Notes: a model not told the origin generated them from the sequence alone. A stretch of DNA of 64,000 bases from Lentzea sp. NEAU-D7 (GCF_026242055.1 NZ_JAPJDL010000037.1:19169-83168); one strand, 5' to 3'; counted from the first letter of the stretch, positions 14,910 to 23,922 are shown. Translations and numbers: made by a program.

Positions 14910-16003
14910 AGCCGGTGTGGAAGGTCGTCGGGTGGGTCGGCGGTGCGCTCGGCGCCGCCGTCGCCGGTGTGGCCGTGGCGCAGACCGCGAAGGTCTCGCA
15001 CGAGCGCAAGACCGCGTCCGACAGCCTCGCCGACGAGCCGCTGGGTCTGCTGAGGCCCGATCGCGAGTCGACCGTCGCCGCCGAGGACGGCGTGCCGATC
15101 TCCGTCGAGGAGGTCGACCCGGCGGACGGCGGCGAACCGGACATCACCGTCGTCCTGGTGCACGGGTTCGCGCTGGACCGCCGCTGCTTCCACTTCCAGC
15201 GCCGCGACCTCGCCGAGCTGATCGACCCGCGCGTCCACCAGGTGCTCTACGACCAGCGCAGCCACGGCCGTTCCGGGAAGTCCTCCGTGGAGCACAGCAC
15301 GATCGACCAGCTCGCGCTCGACCTCGACTCCGTCATCCGCGCGGTCGTCCCGGAGGGCCCGCTGGTGCTCGTCGGCCACTCCATGGGCGGCATGACGATC
15401 ATGGCGCTGGCCGAGAAGCACCCCGAGCTCTTCGAGGAACGGGTGCGCGGCGTCGCGTTGATCGGCACGGCCGCCGGCGCCGTGGGCGGTGCGGGGCTGC
15501 CGAAGTCCGTGCTGTCGCGGTACAACCCGGTGACGCTCGGCGTCGGCCGGCTCGCGGGCATCCAGCCGGGGCTGGTCGAGTGGGTCCGCAAGGGCACGAA
15601 AACCCTGACGTGGAGCGGCATCCGCGCGCTGGCGTTCGGCGACCGCAAGGTCGCACCGTCCCTCGTGGACCTGATGGAGCAGATGATCAACGGGACGACG
15701 GTGAAGGTCCTCACCGAGTTCCTGGAGACCCTCGGCACGCACGACCGCTACAAGGCGCTGGCCGGGTTGCGGCACTGCGAGGTGCTGATCCTGAGCGGTG
15801 ACGCGGACAAGCTCACGCCGTTCTCGCACGCCGAGCGGATGGCGGAGGAGATGCCGCACGCCACCCTCGTGCGGGCCCCCGGTGCCGGGCACATGGTGAT
15901 GATGGAGCAGGCTGATCTCGTCAACGACCACCTGGTCGCGCTCGTCGAACGCTGCGCGACCGATCGCGGAGAGAGTCGGAAGAAGTGGTGGCGCCGAGCG
16001 TGA
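14906..16003 (+). CDS. Membrane-anchored alpha/beta hydrolase
   Basis: 365 residues from GTG 14906, which overlaps the alr stop; the longer upstream frame is only antisense-like filler. Residues 5-28 form a hydrophobic N-terminal helix (GWVGGALGAAVAGVAVAQ), a signal or anchor. The hydrolase domain shows VLVHGFALDRRCF (oxyanion), GHSMGGMTIM (nucleophile Ser), LSGDADKLTP (acid) and GAGHMVMME (His). The triad is complete. The substrate is unknown; the same gene sits between alr and tsaE in many actinomycetes. Its stop overlaps the tsaE start. Confidence 0.85.
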   Translation: MKPVWKVVGWVGGALGAAVAGVAVAQTAKVSHERKTASDSLADEPLGLLRPDRESTVAAEDGVPISVEEVDPADGGEPDITVVLVHGFALDRRCFHFQRRDLAELIDPRVHQVLYDQRSHGRSGKSSVEHSTIDQLALDLDSVIRAVVPEGPLVLVGHSMGGMTIMALAEKHPELFEERVRGVALIGTAAGAVGGAGLPKSVLSRYNPVTLGVGRLAGIQPGLVEWVRKGTKTLTWSGIRALAFGDRKVAPSLVDLMEQMINGTTVKVLTEFLETLGTHDRYKALAGLRHCEVLILSGDADKLTPFSHAERMAEEMPHATLVRAPGAGHMVMMEQADLVNDHLVALVERCATDRGESRKKWWRRA

Positions 16004-16461
16004 AGACCGTCGAACTGCCCCTGGTGGAGGACACCGAGGAGTTCGGCCGCAAGCTGGGTGAGCTGGTGCGGGCAGGCGACCTGCTGCTGCTCGCCGGGCC
16101 CTTGGGAGCCGGGAAGACGGCGCTGGTGCGCGGGCTCGCGCGCGGCCTCGGCGTGCAGGGCCGGGTGTCCTCGCCGACGTTCGTCGTCGCTCGTGTGCAC
16201 GAGCCCGCCGAGGACGGCAGGGGCGTGCGTCTGGTGCACGTCGACGCGTACCGGCTCGGGGGTCACCTGGACGAGCTGGACGACCTCGACCTGGACACCG
16301 AGCTCGTCGACGCCGTGGTCGCCGTCGAGTGGGGCGAGGGCGTCGCGGAACGCCTGAGTGAAGATCACCTTCTGATCCGCCTCGAGCGCGGGGCCGACGA
16401 CGTTCGCACAGCTCAGCTCATCGCACAGGGCGAGTGGAGCTCGCGTCCCCTGCCTGTGTGA
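16000..16461 (+). CDS. tsaE: tRNA t6A biosynthesis ATPase TsaE
   Basis: 153 residues from GTG 16000, chosen because it overlaps the previous stop (GTGA); in-frame GTGs at 15985 and 15988 are alternatives. TsaE is the P-loop ATPase that regulates the TsaB-TsaD complex making N6-threonylcarbamoyladenosine at tRNA position 37. Walker A is GPLGAGKTALVRG, followed by SSPTFVVARVH, HVDAYRLGG and the VEWGEG motif. Family length is normal. Its partners tsaB and tsaD are at 17045 and 18173. Confidence 0.93.
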   Translation: MKTVELPLVEDTEEFGRKLGELVRAGDLLLLAGPLGAGKTALVRGLARGLGVQGRVSSPTFVVARVHEPAEDGRGVRLVHVDAYRLGGHLDELDDLDLDTELVDAVVAVEWGEGVAERLSEDHLLIRLERGADDVRTAQLIAQGEWSSRPLPV

Positions 16462-16524
16462 TCTTGTGCGGCACCTGGCGCGAGGTCCATCAAGGACAGA
16501 TCATGACCTGTCGATGAGGGTCGC

Positions 16525-16857
16525 ATGATCAAGAAGACTCTCTTCGCGACCGCAGCCATCGGCGGCGCCCTGCTGGCCGCCGCTGCTCCCGCGTCCGCCG
16601 GCGAGCGCGGCATCGGCGTCGCCGACAACTTCTGCGCCGCGCCGTGGCAGTGGAACGGCCCGTTGTCGCTGCTGCACGAGGGTCACGTCCCCGGCTACGT
16701 CGCGTGCAACGACAACCACGCCGCCGGTCGCGACAGCATCAGCGTGCTGAACAACGCGTGCGTCGCGCCGTGGCAGTGGAACGGCCCGCTGGAGATCTTC
16801 ACGATCGACCACTCGCCGTCCTACGCGGCGTGCAACGGCGACACGTCCGGCCGCTAG
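16525..16857 (+). CDS. Small secreted protein with duplicated CxAPWQWNGPL domain
   Basis: 110 residues. ATG 16525 starts a clear Sec signal peptide (MIKKTLFATAAIGGALLAAA, cleavage near PASA-GE). The mature part is two ~40-residue copies. Each has CxAPWQWNGPL followed about 17 residues later by a YxACN motif, giving two Cys per copy. An intrachain disulfide per unit is likely. No known family was recognised, and it interrupts an otherwise conserved tsaE-tsaB order. It could be a cell-surface or matrix protein; this is speculation. Confidence 0.75.
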   Translation: MIKKTLFATAAIGGALLAAAAPASAGERGIGVADNFCAAPWQWNGPLSLLHEGHVPGYVACNDNHAAGRDSISVLNNACVAPWQWNGPLEIFTIDHSPSYAACNGDTSGR

Positions 16858-17044
16858 CCGCCGGAACGTCGCGGGGATGGCCGGACGAGCCCGTCGGCCA
16901 TCCCGTGACAGTCCTCTCGGAACAGGTTCTGCTCCGGGCACCTGCCCGTTTCGTCGCGGGTTCGCCGCCGCCGAACCGCCTCCGGCCGTGGACAGCCAGA
17001 GGTGACCGGATGACCGACACGACCTCGTACTACTCTGGACAACC

Positions 17045-17725
17045 GTGCTAGTGCTCGCCGTCGACACGGCCACCCCCGCAGTCACCGCCGGTGTGGTCGA
17101 ACTCGCGCCCGACTCCCCGCCGCGCCTGCTCGCGAAGCGGGTGACGCTCAACGCCAAGGCGCACGGCGAGTTGCTCACCCCGCACATCACCGACGCGCTC
17201 GCGGAAGCCGGCAGGTCGTTCGCCGACCTCGACGCGATCGTCGTCGGCGCGGGCCCCGGGCCGTTCACCGGCCTGCGGGTCGGGCTCGCCACCGCCGCCG
17301 CGCTCGGCCAGGCGCTCAACCGCCCGGTCTACCCGGTCGCCACCACCGACGCCATCGCCAAGGACGCCGCCAGCGGCCACCCGCTGCTCGTCGCGACCGA
17401 CGCCCGGCGCAAGGAGGTCTACTGGGCCGCCTACGACGCCGCCGGCCGCCGCACCGACGGTCCGCACGTCGAACGCCCGCAGGACCTGGCCGAGAAGCTG
17501 TCGGCCCTGGGCGTGCACCAGGCCACGGGCGAGGGCGCCGAGATCTACGCCGACGTCCTCGGCCTGGAACTCCTCCAAGCGAAGCACCCGAGCCCCGAGG
17601 GCCTGGTCGCCGCCGCGGCCGCCGAGGTGCTCGCGAAGGCCCGCCCGGCCGCGCTCACCCCGCTCTACCTGCGCCGTCCCGACGCCGTCGAGCCCACCGG
17701 GCGCAAGAGGGTGACCAGGGCATGA
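17045..17725 (+). CDS. tsaB: tRNA t6A biosynthesis protein TsaB
   Basis: 226 residues. GTG 17045 (a second GTG at 17051 is possible). TsaB is an ASKHA-fold, inactive paralogue and partner of TsaD in t6A synthesis. It shows LAVDTATPAVTAGV, GAGPGPFTGLRVGL and VATDARRKEVYWA. It lacks the metal-binding histidines found in TsaD, as expected. Its stop overlaps the rimI start (ATGA), so tsaB-rimI-tsaD form one coupled unit. Confidence 0.95.
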   Translation: MLVLAVDTATPAVTAGVVELAPDSPPRLLAKRVTLNAKAHGELLTPHITDALAEAGRSFADLDAIVVGAGPGPFTGLRVGLATAAALGQALNRPVYPVATTDAIAKDAASGHPLLVATDARRKEVYWAAYDAAGRRTDGPHVERPQDLAEKLSALGVHQATGEGAEIYADVLGLELLQAKHPSPEGLVAAAAAEVLAKARPAALTPLYLRRPDAVEPTGRKRVTRA

Positions 17726-18180
17726 CCACCGGCACCGTCACGCTCGCGCCGCTGCGGCACGCCGACGTGCCCAGGTGCCACGAGATCGAGCTGGCACTGT
17801 TCCCGGGCGACGACCCGTGGAGCGAGAAGGCGTTCCGCACCGAGCTCGACAACGGCAACTACTACATCGGCGCGTACGCCGACGACGAGCTGATCGGGTA
17901 CGCCGGGCTCGCCGCCGGCCCGTACGAGGCCAGCGTGCACACGATCGCCGTGGTGGGGCACTGGCAGGGCAGGGGCGTCGGCAAGATGCTGCTGCGGGAC
18001 CTGCTGGCCCGCGTCGACGAGATCAACGTGCCGGTCTACCTCGAGGTCCGCACGGACAACGAGCCCGCGATCGCCCTGTACCTGGCGCACGGCTTCGAAC
18101 GCCTGGGCCTGCGCCGCCGCTACTACCAGCCGTCGGGTGCCGACGCGTACACGATGGGAAGGCCTGCTCACAGTGTCTGA
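17722..18180 (+). CDS. rimI: Ribosomal protein S18-alanine N-acetyltransferase family (RimI)
   Basis: 152 residues, GNAT fold. The acetyl-CoA pyrophosphate loop is WQGRGVGKMLL (Q-x-x-G-x-G). It shows EVRTDNEPAIALYLAHGFE, the typical RimI C-terminal strand-helix. The known role is N-terminal acetylation of ribosomal protein S18; actinobacterial enzymes may be broader. ATG 17722 overlaps the tsaB stop, and its own stop lies inside the tsaD start region. Confidence 0.93.
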   Translation: MTTGTVTLAPLRHADVPRCHEIELALFPGDDPWSEKAFRTELDNGNYYIGAYADDELIGYAGLAAGPYEASVHTIAVVGHWQGRGVGKMLLRDLLARVDEINVPVYLEVRTDNEPAIALYLAHGFERLGLRRRYYQPSGADAYTMGRPAHSV

Positions 18181-19228
18181 TCGCCTGATCCTCGGCATCG
18201 AGAGCTCGTGCGACGAGACGGGCTTCGGGATCGTCCGCCTCGGTCCGGACGGCTCGCTCGAACTGCTCGCCGACGAGGTCGCCTCCAGCGTCGAGGAGCA
18301 CGCCCGCTTCGGCGGCGTCGTGCCCGAGGTCGCCTCCCGCGCCCACCTCGAAGCGCTGGTCCCGACCATGCGCCGCGCGCTCGACACCGCGAAGGTCGAG
18401 CTCTCCCAGATCCACTCCATCGCCGTCACCGCCGGCCCGGGCCTGGCCGGGGCGCTGCTGGTCGGCGTGTCCGCCGCGAAGGCGTACGCGGCCGCGCTCG
18501 GCAAGCCGCTCTACGGCGTGAACCACCTCGCCGGTCACGTGGCCGCCGACACGCTGCAGCACGGCCCGTTGCCGCAGCGCTGCCTCGCGCTGCTGGTCTC
18601 CGGCGGCCACTCGCAGCTGCTGCTGATCGAGGGCGGCCTGGCGAACTCGATCACCGAGATCGGGTCCACCGTGGACGACGCCGCAGGTGAGGCGTACGAC
18701 AAGGTCGCGCGGCTGCTCGACCTGCCGTACCCCGGTGGCCCGCCCATCGACAAGCTCGCCAAGCAGGGCAACGGCTGCGCGATCGCGTTCCCGCGCGGCC
18801 TCACCGGCCCGCGCGACGCGAAGTACGACTTCTCGTTCTCCGGCCTGAAGACCTCGGTCGCCCGCTGGGTCGAGCGCGCCGAGCGCGCCGGCGAGGAGAT
18901 CCCGCTGGCCGACGTCGCCGCGTCGTTCCAGGAGGCCGTCGCGGACGTGCTGACCGCGAAGGCGATCCGCGCCGCGAAGGACCTCGACGTCGGCACGCTG
19001 GTCATCTCCGGCGGCGTCGCGGCGAACTCCCGCCTGAGCGGGCTCGCCGCCGAGCGCTGTGCCGAGGCGGGCATCGAGCTGCGCGTGCCGAGGCCTCGGC
19101 TGTGCACCGACAACGGCGCGATGATCGCCGCGCTCGGCGCCCACCTGGTCGCGGCGGGCGCCAAGCCGTCGCCGATGGACATCTCGACGACGCCCGGTCT
19201 GCCCGTCGGCACGGTGCAGATACTCTGA
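18173..19228 (+). CDS. tsaD: tRNA N6-threonylcarbamoyltransferase TsaD
   Basis: 351 residues. GTG 18173 gives the standard N-terminus SDRLILGIESSCDETGFG and overlaps rimI by 8 nt. TsaD transfers the threonylcarbamoyl group to A37 of ANN-decoding tRNAs. The metal site has NHLAGH, and the nucleotide and substrate loops are VSGGHSQLLL and DDAAGEAYDKVARLL. The C-terminal ASKHA motifs are VISGGVAANSRL and CTDNGAMIA. Full length and complete. Once called Gcp, a glycoprotease, but that activity is not supported. Confidence 0.97.
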   Translation: MSDRLILGIESSCDETGFGIVRLGPDGSLELLADEVASSVEEHARFGGVVPEVASRAHLEALVPTMRRALDTAKVELSQIHSIAVTAGPGLAGALLVGVSAAKAYAAALGKPLYGVNHLAGHVAADTLQHGPLPQRCLALLVSGGHSQLLLIEGGLANSITEIGSTVDDAAGEAYDKVARLLDLPYPGGPPIDKLAKQGNGCAIAFPRGLTGPRDAKYDFSFSGLKTSVARWVERAERAGEEIPLADVAASFQEAVADVLTAKAIRAAKDLDVGTLVISGGVAANSRLSGLAAERCAEAGIELRVPRPRLCTDNGAMIAALGAHLVAAGAKPSPMDISTTPGLPVGTVQIL

Positions 19229-19264
19229 CGCCATCCTGGGCGGACCTGAATCTTGGAGTAAGCG

Positions 19265-20248
19265 GTGAGCGCTGAACCCATGCGCACGATCACGTACCTG
19301 TTCCCGATCTACAACGAGGGCGGGAACATCGATCTGCTGCACAAGACGGTCTCCGAGGTCGTGAAGCCGCTGGAGGACCGGTACCGGGTCAACTTCATCT
19401 ACGTCAACGACGGCAGCCGCGACAACTCGCTGGACCTGCTCAACGCCGTCGCCGACGCGGACGACCGGGTCACCGTCATCGACCTGGCGCGCAACTTCGG
19501 TCACCAGCTCGCCGTGACCGCGGGGCTCGACCTCGCGGACGCCGACGCCGTGATCATCATGGACAGCGACATGCAGGACCCGCCCGCGGTCAGCCTCGAG
19601 CTGATCGAGAAGTGGGAGCAGGGCTACGAGGTCGTCTACGCCCAGCGCCGCTCGCGCCAGGACACGGCGTTCAAGAAGGCCACCGCGCGGGCGTTCTACT
19701 GGTTCCTGCGCAAGGTCGCCGACATCGACATCCCGGAGAACACCGGCGACTTCCGCCTCATCGACCGCAAGGTCGTCGAGGAGCTGCGCAAGTTCCGCGA
19801 GCACAACCGGTTCCTGCGCGGACTGGTGAGCTTCATCGGCTTCAAGCAGACCGCCGTGCAGTTCGACCGCGACAAGCGCCACGCGGGCGTCACCGGCTAC
19901 CCGCTGCGCAAGATGATGCGGTTCGCCGCGGACGGCATCGTCGGCTTCTCCGCAGCCCCGCTGAAGCTGATCTCCAAGGTCGGCTACTCCATCTCGTTCC
20001 TCGCGTTCCTCGGCATCTGCTACGTCGTCGGCGTGAAGCTGTTCCTGCCCGACACCGCCGTGCCCGGCTGGGCGTTCATCACGAGCGCGGTGTTCTTCCT
20101 CGGCGGCATCCAGCTGATCATGCTCGGCGTGCTCGGCAGTTACATCGGCCGCATCTACACCGAGGTGCAGGCCCGCCCGCTCTACAGCGTGGCGTCGGTG
20201 CGCACCGGGACGACGGTGCCGAACGACGCCAGGGCCCTCGCGCCGTGA
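19265..20248 (+). CDS. GT2 glycosyltransferase, polyprenyl-phosphate type (GtrB/DPMS-like)
   Basis: 327 residues, GTG start. Family 2 transferase with PIYNEGGNID, VNDGSRDNS and the metal-binding DSDMQDPP. It ends in two membrane helices (about 235-260 and 270-295), the layout of GtrB/ArnC and bacterial dolichol-phosphate-mannose-like synthases. These load a sugar from a nucleotide donor onto polyprenyl phosphate. The next gene encodes a GtrA-type flippase-like protein and the third a GT-C enzyme; all three overlap. Together they are a lipid-linked sugar module for envelope glycosylation. The sugar is not predictable. Confidence 0.88.
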   Translation: MSAEPMRTITYLFPIYNEGGNIDLLHKTVSEVVKPLEDRYRVNFIYVNDGSRDNSLDLLNAVADADDRVTVIDLARNFGHQLAVTAGLDLADADAVIIMDSDMQDPPAVSLELIEKWEQGYEVVYAQRRSRQDTAFKKATARAFYWFLRKVADIDIPENTGDFRLIDRKVVEELRKFREHNRFLRGLVSFIGFKQTAVQFDRDKRHAGVTGYPLRKMMRFAADGIVGFSAAPLKLISKVGYSISFLAFLGICYVVGVKLFLPDTAVPGWAFITSAVFFLGGIQLIMLGVLGSYIGRIYTEVQARPLYSVASVRTGTTVPNDARALAP

Positions 20249-20679
20249 AGAAGCTGCTGAGCGCCCAGCAACTGCGCTTCGGACTGGTCGGCATCGGCAA
20301 CACCCTCGTCGACCTCGTCGGCTACACGGTGCTGTTCGCGCTCGGCACGCCCCTGGTGATCGCGAACCTCATCTCGACCACGATGGGCATGGCGCTCAGC
20401 TTCACGCTCAACCGCAGCTTCACGTTCCGTGCGGCGGGCGGTGGCGCCGTCCGCCAGATCGTGCTGTTCGTGCTGGTCACGGGCATCGGTCTGTGGGCGA
20501 TCCAGCCGCTGGTGATCATGCTGACCCGCGGTCTGTTCGCCGGTCTGCCCGAGACGCTCGCCATCGCGGCGCCCAAGCTCGCGGGCATCTGCGTCGCACT
20601 CGTCTGGAACTACGTGCTGTACAGCCGGCTCGTGTTCCGCCCGGTAGAAGAGCCTGCAAAGGAACCCGTTCATGACTGA
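20245..20679 (+). CDS. GtrA family membrane protein
   Basis: 144 residues from GTG 20245 overlapping the GT2 stop (GTGA). Four hydrophobic helices and the family motifs RFGLVGIGNTLVDLVGY and LNRSFTFR; the C-terminal end has KLAGICVALVWNYVLY. GtrA proteins are thought to flip or assist transfer of polyprenyl-phosphate sugars. The start context and length are typical. Confidence 0.9.
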   Translation: MKKLLSAQQLRFGLVGIGNTLVDLVGYTVLFALGTPLVIANLISTTMGMALSFTLNRSFTFRAAGGGAVRQIVLFVLVTGIGLWAIQPLVIMLTRGLFAGLPETLAIAAPKLAGICVALVWNYVLYSRLVFRPVEEPAKEPVHD

Positions 20680-21925
20680 CACCGCGATCCGCGAGCCGGA
20701 GGTCGTCGCCGCCGAGGCGCCCGGACCCGCTCCGCGGTGGAAGACCGCGCTGACGGGCGACTTCGCGAAGGTCTTCCTGCTGGTGTTCGCCTGGCAGGTC
20801 TTCATGACCGTGATCGGGCGGGTGCTGGAACCGCTGCTGCCGATCTTCGAGGGCACGCCGGTCTCGTCGCGGTCGGTCGACACGCTGCTCTCGCACACGC
20901 ACCGCTGGGACGCGGAGAACTTCACCGGCATCGCCGAGGGCACGGCGTACCAGAACGTCCCGACCTCGCAGGCGTTCTACCCGGTCTTCCCGCTGTTCGT
21001 GTGGCTCGTGAAGATGCTGTTCCTCGGCAAGATCGGCACGCTGGTCGCCGGCATCATCGTCAACACCGCCGCCACCTGGCTCGGCGCGGTGGCGCTGCTC
21101 AAGATCGCCAGGACCTTCCTGACCGGCGAGCGCGCGCCGTGGCTCGTCGTGATGGCCATGCTGACGTGGCCGTCGGCGTACTTCCTGCACGCGTTCTACA
21201 GCGAGGCCGTGTTCATCGCGCTCGGCTTCTGGGCGTACCTCTTCGCGCTGCGCCGCCAGTGGGTCTTCATGGGCCTGTGCCTGATGCCGCTGACCGGCGT
21301 GCGGATCACCGCCGTGCTGTTCGTCGGCCTGTGCTTCCTCGAGTTCTGGCGCAGCAAGGAGTGGAAGTTCCGCGGCCTGCTGTCGTGGCACCTGCTGTGG
21401 TTCCCCGCGAGCGCGGTGGGCTTCCTCGGCTTCGCGCTGTACCTGAAGATCCTGGTCGGCGACCCGCTGGGCATGACGTCGGCGTACGAGAAGGCCCCGG
21501 CCTGGTCGTACCACCAGTTCACCCCGAACATCTTCGGCACGCTCTGGAACGAGCTGCTGATGTCGGTCAACACCCTGACCAAGCCGGCCGACCTCGGCAC
21601 GTGGAACCTCACGAACCACGTGGTCCCGCTGGCCGGCATGGTCCTGCTGATCGCGGGCTCGATCTACCTGCTGGCCGTCCGCCGCAACGAGCTCGTGCCG
21701 GTGGGCCTGTTCGGGCTCGCGTCGATGGTCATGCTCACGCTGAACGGCAACCTGGTGTCGGTGCACCGCTACCTGCTGCCGTGCTTCGGCATCTACCTGG
21801 CGCTGGTGCTGCTCGGGCAGCGCGTCTCCGCGTTGAAGCCCGCGGTCTACGTGGTCATGTACGCGGGCCTGGTCACGCAGACCCTGATGTACCTGATGTT
21901 CGTGTCGGGCAACTGGTCCGGCTGA
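20672..21925 (+). CDS. GT-C membrane glycosyltransferase (PIG-V-like mannosyltransferase type)
   Basis: 417 residues with about 8-10 hydrophobic helices. The extracytoplasmic HRWDAENFTGIAEG carries the acidic residue typical of GT-C catalytic loops, and AFYPVFPLFVW and FYSEAVFIALGFWAYL fit the PIG-V/GPI mannosyltransferase-2 family. It should use the polyprenyl-phosphate sugar made by the GT2 gene to glycosylate a lipid or protein outside the membrane. It starts 8 nt before the gtrA stop. The acceptor is unknown. Confidence 0.8.
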   Translation: MTDTAIREPEVVAAEAPGPAPRWKTALTGDFAKVFLLVFAWQVFMTVIGRVLEPLLPIFEGTPVSSRSVDTLLSHTHRWDAENFTGIAEGTAYQNVPTSQAFYPVFPLFVWLVKMLFLGKIGTLVAGIIVNTAATWLGAVALLKIARTFLTGERAPWLVVMAMLTWPSAYFLHAFYSEAVFIALGFWAYLFALRRQWVFMGLCLMPLTGVRITAVLFVGLCFLEFWRSKEWKFRGLLSWHLLWFPASAVGFLGFALYLKILVGDPLGMTSAYEKAPAWSYHQFTPNIFGTLWNELLMSVNTLTKPADLGTWNLTNHVVPLAGMVLLIAGSIYLLAVRRNELVPVGLFGLASMVMLTLNGNLVSVHRYLLPCFGIYLALVLLGQRVSALKPAVYVVMYAGLVTQTLMYLMFVSGNWSG

Positions 21926-21926
21926 G

Positions 21927-23432
21927 TCACAGCCTGCTGAGGCCCGGTTTTCCGTCCTCCACGACGAACGACGCCTTCGTGGAGACCGGGGAGCCGGGCC
22001 TCGTCACGTGGTCGAGGCCGCGGAAGTCCGTGCGCAGCTCATCGGGCGTGAACCTGGTGAGCGTGTAGCCACGCCGGTTGTTGAAGTACTTCACGTGCGG
22101 GTTCTCGCGCAGCCACAGCGGTGTCTCGGCGTACTCCTCCGAGCCGTCGCCACCGGCCGTGATCGACGTCGTGACCAACTCGGTGGCGAGCGTCCTCGAC
22201 GACGGGTCGTTCCAGCGCTCCTTGACCTCCGCGCCCCACGCCGCGTGCACGTCGCCGGTCAGCACGATCGGGTTCCGCACGTCCGCGAACCCCGCCACGA
22301 CCCGGTCCCGGTCGGCCACGTAGCCGTCCCACGCGTCCAGCAGGAACTTGTCGACCTCGCCGGGGATGTAGTCGTACTGCGAGAAGAACACCTGCTGCCC
22401 GAGCACGTCCCAGCGCGCCCGCGAGCCGCGGAAGCCGTCGAACAGCCAGTCCTCCTGCGCGTCGCCGAGCATCGTGCGGGACGGCTCCAGCCGTTCGGGG
22501 CAGAGCTGAAGCCCGTCACCGCAGGCCTGGTCGGTGCGGTACTGGCGGGTGTCGAGCATGTGGAACGTCGCGAGCGCACCCCAGCCGATCCGCCGGTACA
22601 GCCTCGGTGACCTGCGCAGGGGCATGTTCTCGTAGTAGGCCCGGATGGCCGCGGCCCTGCGCGCGGGGAAGTTCGGCTGGGGCTTGTCCGGCAGCAGCCC
22701 CGCCCAGTTGTTGTCGATCTCGTGGTCGTCCCAGATCACCGTCCACGGCGCCACCGCGTGCGCTTCCTGCAGGTCGGGGTCGGTCTTGTACTGCGCTTGC
22801 CGCCGCCGGTAGCCCGCGAGGGTCGTCGTGGTCGGGCCCTCGACCTGCCGGACGTTGCCGGTGGGGGCGACGTGGATGCCGCTCTCGTACTCGTAGGTGT
22901 AGTCGCCGAGGTGCAGAACCAGGTCGGGCTCGTCCTCCGCGAGCCTGCGGTACGCCGTGAAGTAGCCGTGTTCGTACTGGGCGCACGACGCGAAGGCCAT
23001 CGTCAGCGGTACCCGCAACGAGTCCGGAGCGGGAGCCGTGCGCGTGCGGCCCGTTCGCGAGAGGTGGTTGAGGGCCTTGAAGCGGTAGAAGTACTCGCGG
23101 CCGGGCTCCAGGCCGACGAGCTCCACGTGGACGCTGTGCGCCTCCTCCGGTCGAGCCGTGGTGGAGCCGCGCTGCGCGATCCGGGTGAATCGCTCGTCCT
23201 CCGCGACCTGCCACGCCACCTCGAGCGGGCGGGCCGGCATGCCTCCCAGGCCGTCGTCCGCGAGCGGGTCGACGGCCAGCCGGGTCCACAGGACCACCCC
23301 GTCGGGTGCGGGGTCACCCGAGGCCACACCCAGTGTGAAAGGGTCACCCGGCCGGGCCGATGCGGTGACCGAGAACGCTGTGACTCCGGCCACGCCTGCG
23401 AGCAGCAGCGTTCGGCGCGTCAACGAGGACAT
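21927..23432 (-). CDS. phoD: PhoD-type alkaline phosphatase, Tat-exported
   Basis: 501 residues. ATG at 23432 gives MSSLTRRTLLLAGVAGVTAF, a twin-arginine signal; the frame upstream is open but unrelated. PhoD enzymes are secreted calcium/iron phosphomonoesterases or diesterases. The N-terminal PhoD_N beta domain (GVASGDPAPDGVVLWTRL) is followed by the metallophosphatase core with LHLGDYTYEY, WDDHEIDNNW and LTGDVHAAWG. The stop is one base from the convergent mannosyltransferase stop, with no terminator between. Phosphate-starvation control is typical, but no PhoP box was identified. Confidence 0.9.
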   Translation of the reverse strand: MSSLTRRTLLLAGVAGVTAFSVTASARPGDPFTLGVASGDPAPDGVVLWTRLAVDPLADDGLGGMPARPLEVAWQVAEDERFTRIAQRGSTTARPEEAHSVHVELVGLEPGREYFYRFKALNHLSRTGRTRTAPAPDSLRVPLTMAFASCAQYEHGYFTAYRRLAEDEPDLVLHLGDYTYEYESGIHVAPTGNVRQVEGPTTTTLAGYRRRQAQYKTDPDLQEAHAVAPWTVIWDDHEIDNNWAGLLPDKPQPNFPARRAAAIRAYYENMPLRRSPRLYRRIGWGALATFHMLDTRQYRTDQACGDGLQLCPERLEPSRTMLGDAQEDWLFDGFRGSRARWDVLGQQVFFSQYDYIPGEVDKFLLDAWDGYVADRDRVVAGFADVRNPIVLTGDVHAAWGAEVKERWNDPSSRTLATELVTTSITAGGDGSEEYAETPLWLRENPHVKYFNNRRGYTLTRFTPDELRTDFRGLDHVTRPGSPVSTKASFVVEDGKPGLSRL

Positions 23433-23484
23433 GCCCTGAATACGGCTACCGGATGGTGATCGGTTCGGGGGTCTCGTTGAAGGC

Positions 23485-23511
23485 TTGGCACTCTCATGGG
23501 TAGAGTGCCAA
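23485..23511 (+). promoter_or_regulatory. CIRCE operator (HrcA site)
   Basis: TTGGCACTC (23485-23493), a 9-nt spacer, then GAGTGCCAA (23503-23511): a perfect 9-bp inverted repeat matching the CIRCE consensus TTAGCACTC-N9-GAGTGCTAA except for one symmetrical change. It lies 97 nt upstream of groES and predicts heat-shock repression by HrcA, which is not in this window. Confidence 0.95.
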
Positions 23512-23607
23512 ATGCACGGCACCAGTACCGCCCCGACCCCCGCGACGGCGGGGTGGCAGGAGCCGTTAAAACAACGATTCTGCCAACGACCCGTGGAGGT
23601 CATCCCG

Positions 23608-23901
23608 GTGAGCGTGAACATCAAGCCGCTCGAGGACAAGATCGTCGTCCAGGCTTCCGAAGCTGAGACGACCACTGCCTCCGGCCTCGTGATCCCGGAC
23701 ACCGCGAAGGAGAAGCCCCAGGAGGGCAAGGTCCTCGCGGTCGGCCCCGGCCGCATCGACGACAAGGGCAACCGCGTCCCGCTGGACGTGGCTGTCGGCG
23801 ACGTCGTCATCTACTCGAAGTACGGCGGCACCGAGGTCAAGTACAACGGCGAGGAGTACTTGATCCTCTCCGCTCGCGACGTGCTGGCCGTCGTCAACTA
23901 A
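23608..23901 (+). CDS. groES: Co-chaperonin GroES (Hsp10)
   Basis: 97 residues from GTG 23608, with GGAGGT 7 nt upstream. GroES caps the GroEL cavity. The N-terminal strand is SVNIKPLEDKIVVQ, the mobile loop is EAETTTASGLVIPDTA, and GGTEVKYNGEEYLIL ends the domain. Length is normal. CIRCE lies upstream. A hairpin at 23923-23957 lies between it and groEL. Confidence 0.97.
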   Translation: MSVNIKPLEDKIVVQASEAETTTASGLVIPDTAKEKPQEGKVLAVGPGRIDDKGNRVPLDVAVGDVVIYSKYGGTEVKYNGEEYLILSARDVLAVVN

Positions 23902-23922
23902 GACGCTCGGCTGTCATGCCTG

